From: Uranotaenia lowii
Lineage: Eukaryota; Arthropoda; Insecta; Diptera; Culicidae
Assembly (NCBI RefSeq): GCF_029784155.1
Contig: NC_073693.1
Span: 135,831,988 to 135,895,987, forward strand
Length of the DNA stretch: 64,000 nt
Direction: 5' to 3'
Part shown: positions 28,698 through 38,952 of the stretch, one piece after another
How positions within the stretch are numbered: position 1 is the first letter of the stretch
How the letters are laid out: each line of letters opens with the position of its first letter
Notes under the pieces: generated by a model
The model's input: the letters and a program-made list of their open reading frames with translations, nothing else
Database searches by the model: none
Told to the model about the DNA's origin: nothing
Made by a program: the position numbers and the translations under genes

Positions 28698-29450
28698 ATG
28701 ACTAACAAGCGGGGAACTGTGGAAGTGAGCTGCAATGTGTGCCGTCAGCCGGAAGATAGTCGCATGGTAGCATGCGATTCCTGTGAACTGTGGTTTCACT
28801 TCGCGTGTGTAAAGGAGGATTCAAGTGTTCAGGATCGGGAGTGGAACTGTGAAAAATGTCTTGTCGCAGCTAATCAAGTCCCAGCCGGCACATCAACACC
28901 AACTAACAACACCGGAGCGATTCCAAAGTCGGGGAACATGCCAACGGATTCGAGGCTGGAGGAATATTTGCAGCAGCAACTATCCAAGCAGTTAGCGGTC
29001 ATGTAGGAGATGTTCGACCGAATGATGCGTGAAAAGGAAGAGCAACAGGCGAAAGAGCTCAACGATCAGCGAAACATGTATGAGAAAAGGTTGAAGGATG
29101 CGGAGCGTAGAGTGATGGACCAAGTTTCTTCGAGGCCATGTGGTGGATCAGTAGCGGGTTCCAGGGTAGAACAAACATCGCAAATAGCCAACGCTGGACC
29201 AATAAGAGGAGCTGTTCGTAGTCCGTCATCTGTATGGCCCCTAGGGTGCGCATCGGCGATGAGTGCATCAGCCTATCAACAAGTCATCAGAGATGAAGCA
29301 TTATATGACGTTAGCCGAAATCAACCGTTGCCATGGCAAATAGGAGTTGGTCCTACAGCAAGCTCGACGACAAATCCACTGCCACAGGTGAATGTAGCTG
29401 AGTCAAGCCACGGCTACGATGTGCTCGCGCATGAGCTAAAGTTGCTGTAG
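28698..29450 (+). CDS. BEL/Pao polyprotein N-terminus: PHD finger and coiled coil, two UAG codons
   Basis: From the first ATG after the LTR, residues 10-57 form a PHD-type C4HC3 finger (CNVCRQPEDSRMVACDSC, then WFHFACV and CEKC). A UAG stands at 29004-29006 between ...KQLAVM and EMFDRMM. The same frame continues through a charged coiled coil (REKEEQQAKELNDQRN) and a low-complexity part to a second UAG at 29448-29450. Then it runs directly into the long ORF without a frame change. Both UAGs sit where a Gln codon would fit the sequence, so C-to-T mutation is the simple explanation. Readthrough is possible but not shown. Confidence 0.85.
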
Positions 29451-32400
29451 GACAAACAAGCTTTGGAGAGAAAGCATTTGGAGGAGCGTCGTCAACTTTT
29501 GAATCGGCAATCAGTAATCGACGGAAGTGCGACTGGTGGTGGTGCCGGTTTGAATTCACAACCAACAACATTCCAGCCGAATGTCAGCGGCTTCAGTGGT
29601 ACGATTGGTGGTGGTGCAAGACCACATGCCCAAGCAACGGCGTTCGAGTCAAACTATGGCGGTTCCTTCGGTGCGAATAGTTTCGGAATTGGATTTCATC
29701 CTCAAGCCAGGAGTGCCGGTGGTTTTGGTGGATACCCCATGTTGAGCCAGAATCAGATTTCAGCGCGCCACGTTTTGAATAAGGAGCTTCCCGTGTTCAC
29801 CGGAAATCCAGAAGAGTGGCCTCTTTTCATTGCGAGCTTCGAGAGTTCAAGTCGAATATGCGGATTCAGCGACGAGGAAAATATGCTGCGGCTCCAGCGA
29901 AGTTTGAAAGGCAAGGCTTTGGAAGCGGTACGATGCCGTCTGCTGCATCCTCAAAATTTGGCAGGTGTGATCGAGACTCTGAGAACACTTTTTGGAAGGC
30001 CCGAAGCTATCGTCTGCACGTTCATACGCAAAATCCGAGAAATGCCAGCACCGAAGGAGGATAAGTTACAGACAGTCATCGACTTCGGCGTGGCTGTTCA
30101 AAACGTCTGCGCGGCCATTTCAGCTTCAGGCCTCGACGAGTATATGTTCGACGTAGCTCTCCTACAGGAACTAATAAGTAAACTGCCGACATCCATACGA
30201 ATGAACTGGGCGTTCTATCGACAAGGACTGGCGAGAGTTACGCTTTGGGAATTCAGCGATTGGTTGGGAAAGGTGGCTACAGCGGCGAGCACCATAACGT
30301 TGCCATCGATTAATCCACCTAAAATTGAAAAGCGTGAAAGAAAGAATGAGAATTTTATTAACGTGCATTCGGAAGCCAGTGGAGGTTTTGAGAATCCTGT
30401 AAAAGAACGTTCGGTTACTGTTTCGAAGGCGAAAGGTTGCGTCGCGTGTTCAGGTGAATGCAGTGGTCTTGAACAGTGCCGGAAATTCCTTAATTTAGAC
30501 ATCGGGTCTCGTTGGACGATCATCAAAGAGCAGAATTTGTGCAGGAAGTGTCTGCGGAAGCATTTTGGTGCTTGTAAGGTGAAAGAACCATGCGGAAGAA
30601 ACGGTTGCACGTTCAAGCACAATAAGCTACTCCATGACGATAAGCGCTACAGCAAGCCAGCGGCATCTGAGTCAACAAAGTCTAGCAACGATAACTCGTC
30701 TTCAAATTCTACAACGCAGAGTTGCAACACGCATTCAAAGGCTACTCGGAGAGTTCTGTTTCGGTATGTGCCTGTGACAATCTACGGAAAAGGAAAGCAA
30801 GTGAACACCTTTGCGTTCCTCGACGATGGATCATCTGCAACTTTAATGGAGCACGGTCTACTGAAAGAACTTGGTCTGAATGGCACCCCTTATCCATTGT
30901 GTCTTGACTGGACTGGAGGCCAAAGTCGGGAAGAAAAGGAGTCGGTTGTGCTAGCTTTGAAGATTTCCGGAACAACCGAGGCAAGTGAAGTGTTCGAATT
31001 GTCGGAGGTTCATACGGTCAAGGACCTTTCTCTACCGAAGCAGTCAGTTTCAGTTCCGCAAATGGTGACGAAGTACGGTTATCTTGATGGGCTACCCCTA
31101 CGGTCCTACGAAGGAGCTTCTCCACGAATCCTTATAGGGATGAACAACTGTCGCCTGGGAAGTTCTTTAAGAAGCCTTGAGGGAGATGAGAACGAGCCGA
31201 TGGCATCCAAGACAAGACTTGGATGGATATTGTATGGTCCATGTACAGCGGAGTTTGGTGTTAACGAGTCAGACTATAGTGGTTACCATAGCTTCCATAT
31301 TTGCCCGTGTAACAAAGATAGCGAGAAAGATGTTCATGAAGCCCTGAAGGAGTACTTCTCAATCGAATCGATGGGAATCTATGCATCTTCGAAGTCACTT
31401 CTCTCCAAGGACGAAGAAAGAGCATTGAAGATTCTGTCTACCGAAACACGTCTAATTGGAAAACGTTACGAGACTGGATTGTTGTGGCGATACGATCAAC
31501 CAAGGTTGCCGAACAGTAGAGGAATGGCTCTGAAGCGTCTAGCCTGTCTAGAAAAACGACTAAAACGAGAGCCCGAATTAGCAGCGGCGATGTCAGCTAA
31601 GATGTCCGAATACGAGGAGAAAGGTTATATTCGGCGACTATCGATCCAGGAAAAAGCGGAGAAGCATCCAAACGACTGGTATTTGCCGATATTTCCTGTT
31701 ACGAATCCGAACAAGCCCGGTAAGATGCGTATCGTGTTTGACGCAGCAGCCAAAGTCAACGAAGTATCGCTAAACTCATTCCTTCTTACGGGACCTGATC
31801 AGCTAGTATCCCTGTTAACTGTCCTCTTCAAGTTTCGTGAATTTCGCATAGCCGTCGTGGGAGACATCCGAGAGATGTTCTTTCAAGTAAAGATGAAACA
31901 GCAGGACCAGCGAAGCCAGATGATATTGTGGCCCAATACAGCTGCAGGTGAAGATCCAGAGGTGTACGTGGTAACAGTGATGACTTTCGGAGCGGCATGT
32001 TCTCCAAGCAGTGCACATTACGTCAAGAACCGGAACGCTGACAGATTCGAGGAACAATACCCTAGGGCAGTTCAGTGTGTTAAGTACGAGCACTACGTGG
32101 ATGACATGTTGGCAAGCGTAGAAACCGAAGAAGATGCGACGAAATTAGCTGAAGAAGTTCGATGGATTCACGCGCAAGGAGGGTTCGAGATAAGAAACTG
32201 GCATTCTAACTCAAGTTACGTTATCGAAAACTTACACGAAAAACCTACCGTGGAGAAAAACATGAGCTTCTGTCCGGAGATGTCAACGGAGAAAGTCCTC
32301 GGAATGTGGTGGGACACAACTACTGATACGTTTACGTTCAAGTTATCACCGAAACACGATGCAGAGCTACTTTCCGGAGCAAGGATGCCAACGAAACGTG

Positions 32401-34718
32401 AAGTCTTGAGAACTTTGATGACTGTATACGACCCTATGGGACTCATCGGCAACTTTCTCATTTATTTGAAAATCCTGCTCCAGGAGATTTGGCGTTCCGG
32501 AACCGGTTGGGACGATGAGATCGACTCGAGGTTGACCGAGAAGTGGTTAACATGGATTGAAGCGCTGCCGAATGTTCGTCAAGTTACTATCCCACGCTGT
32601 TACCGAACTGTGACGTCCATCGAGTCAACCAACAGTGTGGAGCTGCATGTTTTCTGCGATGCCAGTGAAAATGGAATAGCTGCCGTTGCATACTTTAAAT
32701 TTCAAGAAGGAGATAAGGCGGAATGTGCGCTGATTGGATCAAAGACCCGCGTAGCCCCATTGAAGTTCCTCTCTATTCCTCGTCTCGAGTTGCAGGCCGC
32801 TGTAGTTGGAGCACGCTTTGCCGATAGTATCGTCAAGTCACATAGAATGAAGATTACACGACGCGTTTTCTGGACTGATTCCCGTGACGTAGTGTGCTGG
32901 TTACGGTCTGATCATCGACGATACAGCCAATTTGTTGCGTTTAGGGTCAGCGAACTTCTTGACACCACACAAGTAGGAGAGTGGAGATGGCTTCCAACTA
33001 AGCAGAACGTAGCGGATGAAGGAACGAAGTGGCAAAGATTGCCGAACTTTCAGCCGAGCAGTCGTTGGTTCCGAGGACCAGACTTCCTACTAGAACCCGA
33101 AGATTCGTGGCCTGGCGACGCTGGAGATCAAGGAACGACGATGGAAGAGATCCGTGCTAGCGTTCTTCACCACCAAGGAACCAAAACACTGATCATCTCT
33201 TTCGAACGTTTTTCGAAATGGCAACGACTTTTACGATCTGTCGGATACTTACACCGTTATTTCACCAACTTCCAGAACACCGTTAGAAAAACCACCCTAG
33301 TGAGAGGCGCTCTGACACAGAAGGAGTTGAAATCAGCTGAGAACACAATCTACCGATGTGTTCAGCAGCAGGCTTACTCGGACGAAGTTCGATTGATACG
33401 CAGTCGAGTACAAGGAGCTTCACCCTGGGAACGTACGTTGCCGAAATCCAGTGCCCTCTACAAACTAAATCCAGTCATCGATGAGCACGGTGTTCTACGA
33501 ATGCAAGGACGTATCGGCGCCTGCGAATGGGCAGATGAGGCCACGAAAAACCCAGTTATACTCCCGAGGCAACATCACGTAACAAACCTGTTGATCGCTG
33601 ACTACCACGCTAAGTACCATCATCAGAATCATCAAACCGCATTGAATGAGATTCGACTTAAGTACAATATTCCTCGCCTCCGCTCCGAACTTGATCGTGT
33701 TAGAAGGAACTGTCTAAGGTGTAAAATCCGCCAGGCTAGTCCAAGGCCTCCAGCTATGGGTAATCTTCCACCAGCCCGACTGGCAGCCTACCAGCGACCC
33801 TTCTCGTACACCGGAATAGACTATTTTGGACCAATGACCGTGCTAGTTGGCAGGCGTACCGAGAAACGATGGGGAGTTCTTTTCACCTGCATGACCACCA
33901 GAGGCATACATATCGAGATCGCACATTCCCTGTCTACGGATTCTTGCATCTTAGCTCTACGCAATTTCATCGCAAGAAGAGGTCCGCCTTTGGAGATCAT
34001 CAGTGACCGGGGAACCAACTTCATCGGAGCATCGAGGGAGCTACGTGAAGCACTGGCGAAGATCGACGAAGAACGTCTGAAAGTAGAATTCGTCAGCCCA
34101 GATACTAAGTGGACGTTCAATCCTCCGGCTGCCCCACATTTCGGTGGCTGTTGGGAGCGTTTAATTCAGTCAGTCAAGAAGACCATGAACGACTTCGACC
34201 CCCCGCGTTTACCTTCTGATGAAATTCTACGATCAATGCTGATGGAAATTGAAATGATAGTGAATTCTAGACCATTGACAGACATACCGATAGACAACGA
34301 CAATGAGCCCCCCTTAACACCTAACCATTTTTTGTTGGGTTCTTCGAATGGTAGTAAGCCCCCGATCGTTTTCGACAATACACCGATTACTCTGAAACGA
34401 TCGTGGACGATGGCACAACAATACGCTGATCTTTTCTGGAAGAAGTGGGTAAATGAATATCTGCCCACGCTGACGCGAAGGACCAAGTGGTTTCAACCCG
34501 TGAAGCCCATTCAGGAAGGAGACTTGGTGATGGTCGTCGACAATAACCTGCCAAGGAATTGCTGGCCAAGAGGGCGTGTAGTCAAAGCTGTTCCGGCGCA
34601 TGATGGTCAGGTTCGTCGTGTTACTGTTCAGACAGTTAAAGGGCTTCTAGAGAGACCTGCTACCAAGGTTGCCGTGTTAGATGTCGGTGCAACAGGAGGT
34701 AAGCCACAGGGACAGTGA
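29451..34718 (+). CDS. BEL/Pao Gag-Pol polyprotein (about 1755 codons, open)
   Basis: It is in the same frame as 28698-29450. Residues counted from 29463. Coiled coil and Gly-rich segment (1-95). Gag domain of the DUF1759 type (about 108-260; LPVFTGNPEEWPLF). Cys/His zinc region (about 320-390). Aspartic protease of the DUF1758 type with FLDDGSSATLM (about 453). Reverse transcriptase with VGDIREMFFQV and YVDDML (near 877), followed by the A17-associated segment. RNase H with FCDASENGIAAVAYF (near 1063). Integrase zinc domain (near 1376; NCLRCKIR) and core with IDYFGP, SDRGTNF and a Glu near GGCWERL (1446-1570). C-terminal DUF5641-type domain. No envelope ORF. The first ATG after the second UAG is near 29739, just before the Gag domain. 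Confidence 0.95.
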   Translation, partial: DKQALERKHLEERRQLLNRQSVIDGSATGGGAGLNSQPTTFQPNVSGFSGTIGGGARPHAQATAFESNYGGSFGANSFGIGFHPQARSAGGFGGYPMLSQNQISARHVLNKELPVFTGNPEEWPLFIASFESSSRICGFSDEENMLRLQRSLKGKALEAVRCRLLHPQNLAGVIETLRTLFGRPEAIVCTFIRKIREMPAPKEDKLQTVIDFGVAVQNVCAAISASGLDEYMFDVALLQELISKLPTSIRMNWAFYRQGLARVTLWEFSDWLGKVATAASTITLPSINPPKIEKRERKNENFINVHSEASGGFENPVKERSVTVSKAKGCVACSGECSGLEQCRKFLNLDIGSRWTIIKEQNLCRKCLRKHFGACKVKEPCGRNGCTFKHNKLLHDDKRYSKPAASESTKSSNDNSSSNSTTQSCNTHSKATRRVLFRYVPVTIYGKGKQVNTFAFLDDGSSATLMEHGLLKELGLNGTPYPLCLDWTGGQSREEKESVVLALKISGTTEASEVFELSEVHTVKDLSLPKQSVSVPQMVTKYGYLDGLPLRSYEGASPRILIGMNNCRLGSSLRSLEGDENEPMASKTRLGWILYGPCTAEFGVNESDYSGYHSFHICPCNKDSEKDVHEALKEYFSIESMGIYASSKSLLSKDEERALKILSTETRLIGKRYETGLLWRYDQPRLPNSRGMALKRLACLEKRLKREPELAAAMSAKMSEYEEKGYIRRLSIQEKAEKHPNDWYLPIFPVTNPNKPGKMRIVFDAAAKVNEVSLNSFLLTGPDQLVSLLTVLFKFREFRIAVVGDIREMFFQVKMKQQDQRSQMILWPNTAAGEDPEVYVVTVMTFGAACSPSSAHYVKNRNADRFEEQYPRAVQCVKYEHYVDDMLASVETEEDATKLAEEVRWIHAQGGFEIRNWHSNSSYVIENLHEKPTVEKNMSFCPEMSTEKVLGMWWDTTTDTFTFKLSPKHDAELLSGARMPTKREVLRTLMTVYDPMGLIGNFLIYLKILLQEIWRSGTGWDDEIDSRLTEKWLTWIEALPNVRQVTIPRCYRTVTSIESTNSVELHVFCDASENGIAAVAYFKFQEGDKAECALIGSKTRVAPLKFLSIPRLELQAAVVGARFADSIVKSHRMKITRRVFWTDSRDVVCWLRSDHRRYSQFVAFRVSELLDTTQVGEWRWLPTKQNVADEGTKWQRLPNFQPSSRWFRGPDFLLEPEDSWPGDAGDQGTTMEEIRASVLHHQGTKTLIISFERFSKWQRLLRSVGYLHRYFTNFQNTVRKTTLVRGALTQKELKSAENTIYRCVQQQAYSDEVRLIRSRVQGASPWERTLPKSSALYKLNPVIDEHGVLRMQGRIGACEWADEATKNPVILPRQHHVTNLLIADYHAKYHHQNHQTALNEIRLKYNIPRLRSELDRVRRNCLRCKIRQASPRPPAMGNLPPARLAAYQRPFSYTGIDYFGPMTVLVGRRTEKRWGVLFTCMTTRGIHIEIAHSLSTDSCILALRNFIARRGPPLEIISDRGTNFIGASRELREALAKIDEERLKVEFVSPDTKWTFNPPAAPHFGGCWERLIQSVKKTMNDFDPPRLPSDEILRSMLMEIEMIVNSRPLTDIPIDNDNEPPLTPNHFLLGSSNGSKPPIVFDNTPITLKRSWTMAQQYADLFWKKWVNEYLPTLTRRTKWFQPVKPIQEGDLVMVVDNNLPRNCWPRGRVVKAVPAHDGQVRRVTVQTVKGLLERPATKVAVLDVGATGGKPQGQ

Positions 34719-34733
34719 CGTACCGAGGGGGAG

Positions 34734-35379
34734 TGTCACAACCGTCCGGAGTGAAGCACCTTTCACTAATAGCCACCTTGCCACTCGCCGTCAATCAGAA
34801 TTTTGAATCACGAAATGTGATCAAAGTAACCGCAGGTCTTTACTTACGAAAAATCATAAGCAGAGCAAGTGTGCGAGTGAATTGTGTGCCGAGGTAAAAT
34901 TGTGAAACGTTTAAAGAAATATTGTAATCAAATCCTAATTTTCCTAATTTAGTGACTTAGTTTAGTTAGCTTCAAGCAGTTGTGAGTGGTAGGAACATTT
35001 GTTACCATAACTATTATATGTACTACCAATCAGGTAAATTCATGCAATAGCATATAGATAAATTATGACCTAAACTAAAATAACCTCCCCAGCTCACGTG
35101 CCGCAAAAGCATACAACAGTACACGTGCTACCAAAGTTGCGAGCTCAGATTAGGCAGAGGGAAACTAAACGTAAGTCACCCATTTTACTATACTAAATTA
35201 TAAACGTATTTATCTAAATGAAATCCTAAACAATGTGGCAGTTAATGTAGGAGCTTTTCTTTGCACTTCTATCATTTAAGGAATTTATTAACGCCACCGA
35301 ATAAAACAAGATATTGTCAAATAAAGGTCGTTTTAACAAATCGGAAAATTCTATTCCTCTGTCTGTCGCTCACGCAACA
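34734..35379 (+). repeat. BEL/Pao 3' LTR
   Basis: It matches 28009-28654 except for the base noted in the element entry. The right flank aagtg starts at 35380. Confidence 0.95.
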
Positions 35380-35384
35380 AAGTG

Positions 35385-36440
35385 CTTCAAGTAGACTCTG
35401 TCCTCTGGCGTTCGTAAGAGAACTACCCCATTCCTGGGCCCACGCATTGAAATCCCCCGCGATAATAACGGGGCTTCGACCACTGACCACTTCTTGTATG
35501 GAAAACTTTCCTGTCACCCCTATTTCGGCCAGATTGGCACTATCGATCACCCAATTTGTGCCATTCAGGGCTCTATAATAGGGGTCTGTTACTAACGCTA
35601 TGTCCAGCTTCTCTTCCATCGTCATCTGTCGCAGAAGCTGTTGTGCTTCGTGACAGTGGTTGAGGTTGATTTGGATTACTTTCAAGCCCTTAGTATCGCT
35701 GCTAGCGCCTTTTGGTTGGCAGAACACATTTTGGGTTGCCAGTTACATGGTCACCAGTGCAAATAAGACACTTCGCCGGCTTACTGCAGCTAGCCGCTAT
35801 GTGACCGGATTCTCCGCACCCCCAGCATAATCCTCGTCCGTCAACTCCCTTGCAGTCAAACGACTTGTGGCCGTACTCCATGCATCGAAAGCATGTCCAA
35901 CGATCGGGTCCCGGGTCCTCTTCTTTAGGGTGCCAGGTCTTGGATCACCTGGCGACCCTCGTTTCCTCTTTACACTCTTAGAGCTTCTCGGAGTAATGAG
36001 CTCATTCCCCACCGTTTGAACGAAGGCATCGATCCGTTTCGGGCAACTGACATTCGCCTCAGAGGGTTTCTCCGCCTCTGTTCCTCTACTAGTAGCGCTG
36101 CCATTTAGCGCTCTTACCATCTCTAGGACTGCTTTGTTTGCCTCTGTACAAAGAGCCATAGCCTTAAAAGGCTTGTCCTTGACCTTCTTACGAATATTTT
36201 GCTTGCTCAAAACCAAGCTAGTCAAAGCCTTCATTTCTGTCATCGCTTCCTTCATTGCCTTCGGCATAGGAACTTCCTTCTTCTCTGGAGAGGTGACAGG
36301 CTCTCTTCCTTCTTCCGCTATGGAGCCTTCTGGAGTTTCTACCAGTTGGACAGCAAGCTGCCTCCAGCTAGGCAGCTTGCTGTCCAACGCCGTGGACTCC
36401 TGTGCTCACACTGTCTACGTCTGACAAAGACAGGGACAGT
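35385..36440 (-). pseudogene. Non-LTR retrotransposon: ORF1 and start of ORF2 endonuclease
   Basis: Minus strand. ORF1 (from about 36387 to 35740) has a charged N-terminal part (PRSSKSVKRKRGSPGDPRPG), a frameshift near 35920, then CCHC knuckles in the other frame (CFRCMEYGHKSFDC, CWGCGESGHIAASC and CLICTGDH). ORF2 (35727 down) starts with KVIQINLNHCHEAQ and continues with IIAGDFNAWAQEWGS, the N-terminal half of an APE endonuclease as in R1/Loa-related elements. It stops at the BEL insertion and resumes at 28008. Everything after the endonuclease, including the reverse transcriptase, is missing. Confidence 0.85.
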
Positions 36441-37067
36441 TTTATACCGGCAGTTCCGAAAATCAATCATTTTTGATTACCCATGCTTTACTGCATTCAG
36501 AGCCAAAAAATCGAACCAGTCAATTTTTTCTTCTTCAACCGAATCATATAAACAATCATGCATGACAACGACGCTTCTGTATTTGAAACATTCCTGCAAA
36601 ACATGATGTGGTAAAGAAGGACGCAGACTATCAGCAACGAACGTCTCGATGGTGATTGCCTTCCTTGATGGGTTTCTACCTTCTAGGATCACAACTGATA
36701 TGTATCAGTTCTGAGCGATTCGTAAAGGTTACAATATGATTTTAATTCTTCGCTTTGCCTAGAAGAATAAAATCATTACTAAGTAACCGCAATGAACTGT
36801 CGAGCATGTGCTACGGCTTTTTTCAACATGTGGCTCTGGTATTTCTTAAGATTTTCCTTCTGAGACATTCATGATCGTCTATCAATAACGAACATTATGA
36901 ACAATGATCGATCACCGTTGGTTAGCCACGTGACGAATATCAACGGTAGCCCCCGATGGGGCATGGTATATTTTTATGTATCTATTTAGTTAGTGTTGAT
37001 GTTCGACAAATATTCAACGGATACGTTCACCACGTGCGTATCACAGCACTCGGAGGTGTTAATATTC
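36441..37067. other. Unassigned stretch between two transposons
   Basis: A 71-codon minus-strand ORF (36692-36477) has no family I recognise. No other feature is seen. Confidence 0.4.
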
Positions 37068-37107
37068 TACAGGGTGACAAAAAAGTCCGGTCACACTTTT
37101 TTGGGGT

Positions 37108-38291
37108 GGGTTGCCAGCCAAGGGGGATAAAGAAGACCGGACAACGGTCAGAGTAGACTGACCCCATCGACGGGGGGCTGTCGAGTAGAGTGCGTCCGAC
37201 CCCGCGGTTTGAAGTTACAAAGATAAGACAATATCTTCTGCGTAGCGGATGCCGTGCGTGCGCCGCGTTCGTGCGTAGGATGCTCCACCTTCGGGGAGTA
37301 TCCGAGTAGAGCGGTTCTCAACGACAGAAGCTGCGGGGATAAGACTTGACCTTCTCCGCAGTGAAAATCGTTGGGAAAGGGTTATTCCACGTTCGGGGAA
37401 TACCCACGGGTAGAGTGGCTCTCGACGCCGGGTGAGCCATTCGAGTCGGAGTAGGATGACGTCTTCGTCGGGAATCATCCGAGACGTTGCGGTAAGTCCC
37501 GCGCGTGTGCTGTGACAGGCGCGAGTCTAGGATAAGCTGCTCTCGATCTGGCACACGACGGGCAAGGTGGCAAACTTCGAACCCTGAAGATAAGAGGTCG
37601 GGCTTCGAGTCGTTAGAGGAGAGGTCAGGTCTCAAACCTTCAGGCGGAGAGGTTTGTGTGGTCAACCCCGAGTCTTTATGATAAGGGGTCGGGTCTCGAG
37701 TCGTAAGAGGAGGGATCAGGCCCCTTACCAACGAGAGGAGGGGTACAAGTGGTCACCTCGCGTCATTACGAGGAGAGGTCAGATTTCAAGTCGTTAGAGG
37801 AGAGATCGGGCCTTGAATCGTGCAGAGGAGAGGTAAACCTTGAGTCGATGCGAGGAGGGGTCGGATCTCAAGTCGTTAGAGGAGAGATCAGGCCTCAAGT
37901 CGCGAAGAGGAGAGGTTTGTGTGGGAATCTCGAGTCATTGCGAGGAGATGTCGTTTCTCAAGTCGTTAGAGGAGAGTTCAGGCGTCGAGTCGTAAGGATG
38001 AGAAGTTTTGCTGAAAGTGGTCTCGTTAATGAGTATTGCCTTGGAGCGCATTAGTGCGAATAGACCTCCCACTATTGAAGTATAATGTACTAAACAGTTC
38101 GAGGTGGGAACCAGGTCTGCGGCCCTAGGTGGAGTTTAGGGAGTAGGGGGTATACACGGAGTATATCATGAGTCTTTCCATTGTACCCATGGACCCAGAG
38201 TAGCAAACTGGGGGGACGCGGTGGCTCGCCGTGCCTTGGAATACAATCCGTAAACCGGGAATTACCACCTGTGGTTACCAACTAAAAAAAA
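37108..38291 (+). mobile_element. A-tailed non-coding retroposon, 1.18 kb, with GC-rich repeat array
   Basis: It is flanked by a 14-15 bp duplication acacttttttggggt (37093-37107 and 38292-38306) and ends in an A run (accaactaaaaaaaaa), the marks of LINE-type target-primed insertion. The orientation is plus from the A tail. No convincing ORF. The first part (about 37137-37600) is GC-rich with a repeated hairpin-like block (cttcggggagtatccgagta near 37293; gttcggggaatacccacggg near 37391). The middle is a tandem array. The 3' part is unique. I do not recognise the family; it could be the 5' and 3' untranslated parts of a LINE with its ORFs lost. Confidence 0.75.
37600..38005 (+). repeat. GC-rich tandem array, roughly 33-36 bp unit
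   Basis: About twelve imperfect units around agtcgttagaggagag followed by gtcgg.. and ctcaagt. It is G/A-rich on the plus strand. It lies inside the retroposon, between its GC-rich start and unique tail. Confidence 0.8.
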
Positions 38292-38449
38292 ACACTTTTT
38301 TGGGGTCGCCCGTAGCCAACACGTTGCATCTATCTGGTGTCTTCTATATGTCAAATGAAAGGGCTAACCTTGCTGCCCAAAGTGGCAGAGTTTCGTTTCT
38401 GTGCAATTTGTTAACATTGAGTTGTGAGCCATGGAAGAGTTAAGGGTAG

Positions 38450-38952
38450 CTGTTATCGCTGGTCGGTTTGGCGCGCAGATGACGAGCTTATTTTTTCGGA
38501 CGAGAAGCTGTTCGTTTTGGAGCAAACAGTAAATAGCCAAAAATAACGAGTTTGGAGTGTGAGCCTTCAGCAAGCTCCTGCGGACAAGCTGAACGTTTCC
38601 CGGTTCCAAAATAAGACGTCAGTCTTGCTTCCTGACAGATGGCGCAACATCCCACACCGCAAAGGTTGTTCAGGCGTGGTGTGAAAAAAACTTTACCGAT
38701 TTCATTTCGAAGAATAAATGGCCTCCGTCATCTCCGGATCTGAATCCACTGGATTGTTTCGTGTGGGGATACATAATGTCGAAGCTGAACGACTATAAAA
38801 TAGCAAATTTGGAGCAATTCAAGCGAGTTATCACGAAAATCTGGGACGAGATGCCGATGGAGCAGGTGCGCGCCGCTTGTGACGACTTTCCGAGACGTCT
38901 GAAGCTGGTTCGATCAGATGAAGGTGGTGTAATTCCGAGATATCGTCTGTAA
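38450..38952 (+). pseudogene. DD37D mariner transposase, C-terminal remnant
   Basis: Three catalytic positions can be read in changing frames. The first Asp in IFSDEKLFVLEQ (about 38490). The second in TDGATSHTAKVVQAW (about 38638). The third in SPDLNPLDCFVWGY (about 38750). Counting in the reading frame, 37 residues separate the second and third Asp, which gives DD37D, the maT/ITmD37D type. The C-terminus is intact to the TAA (SKLNDYK, IWDEMPMEQVRAACDDFPRR). A stop, a frameshift and the missing N-terminal DNA-binding part make it dead. Confidence 0.85.

Larger units (their letters stand above)
28009..35379 (+). mobile_element. Full-length young BEL/Pao LTR retrotransposon, 7371 bp
   Basis: Two 646-bp LTRs (28009-28654, 34734-35379) begin tgtcacaaccgtccgg and end ctcacgcaaca. 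The 5-bp target duplication aagtg flanks them (28004-28008, 35380-35384). I noticed one base difference (cctaacctaaa near 28343 versus cctaaactaaa near 35068), so the copy is very young. A polypurine tract (accgagggggag) abuts the 3' LTR. It interrupts a non-LTR ORF2. The only obvious lesions are two in-frame UAG codons near the N-terminus of the polyprotein. Confidence 0.97.

Noticed and set aside
36477..36692. 71-codon minus-strand ORF as a gene
   Set aside because: No similarity that I can name and no exon signals; kept only as part of an unassigned stretch.
37749..38054. 101-codon ORF with repeated peptide (SLEERSG, ESMRGG)
   Set aside because: It is the translation of the 33-36 bp GC-rich tandem array; the unit length is variable and there is no start context.
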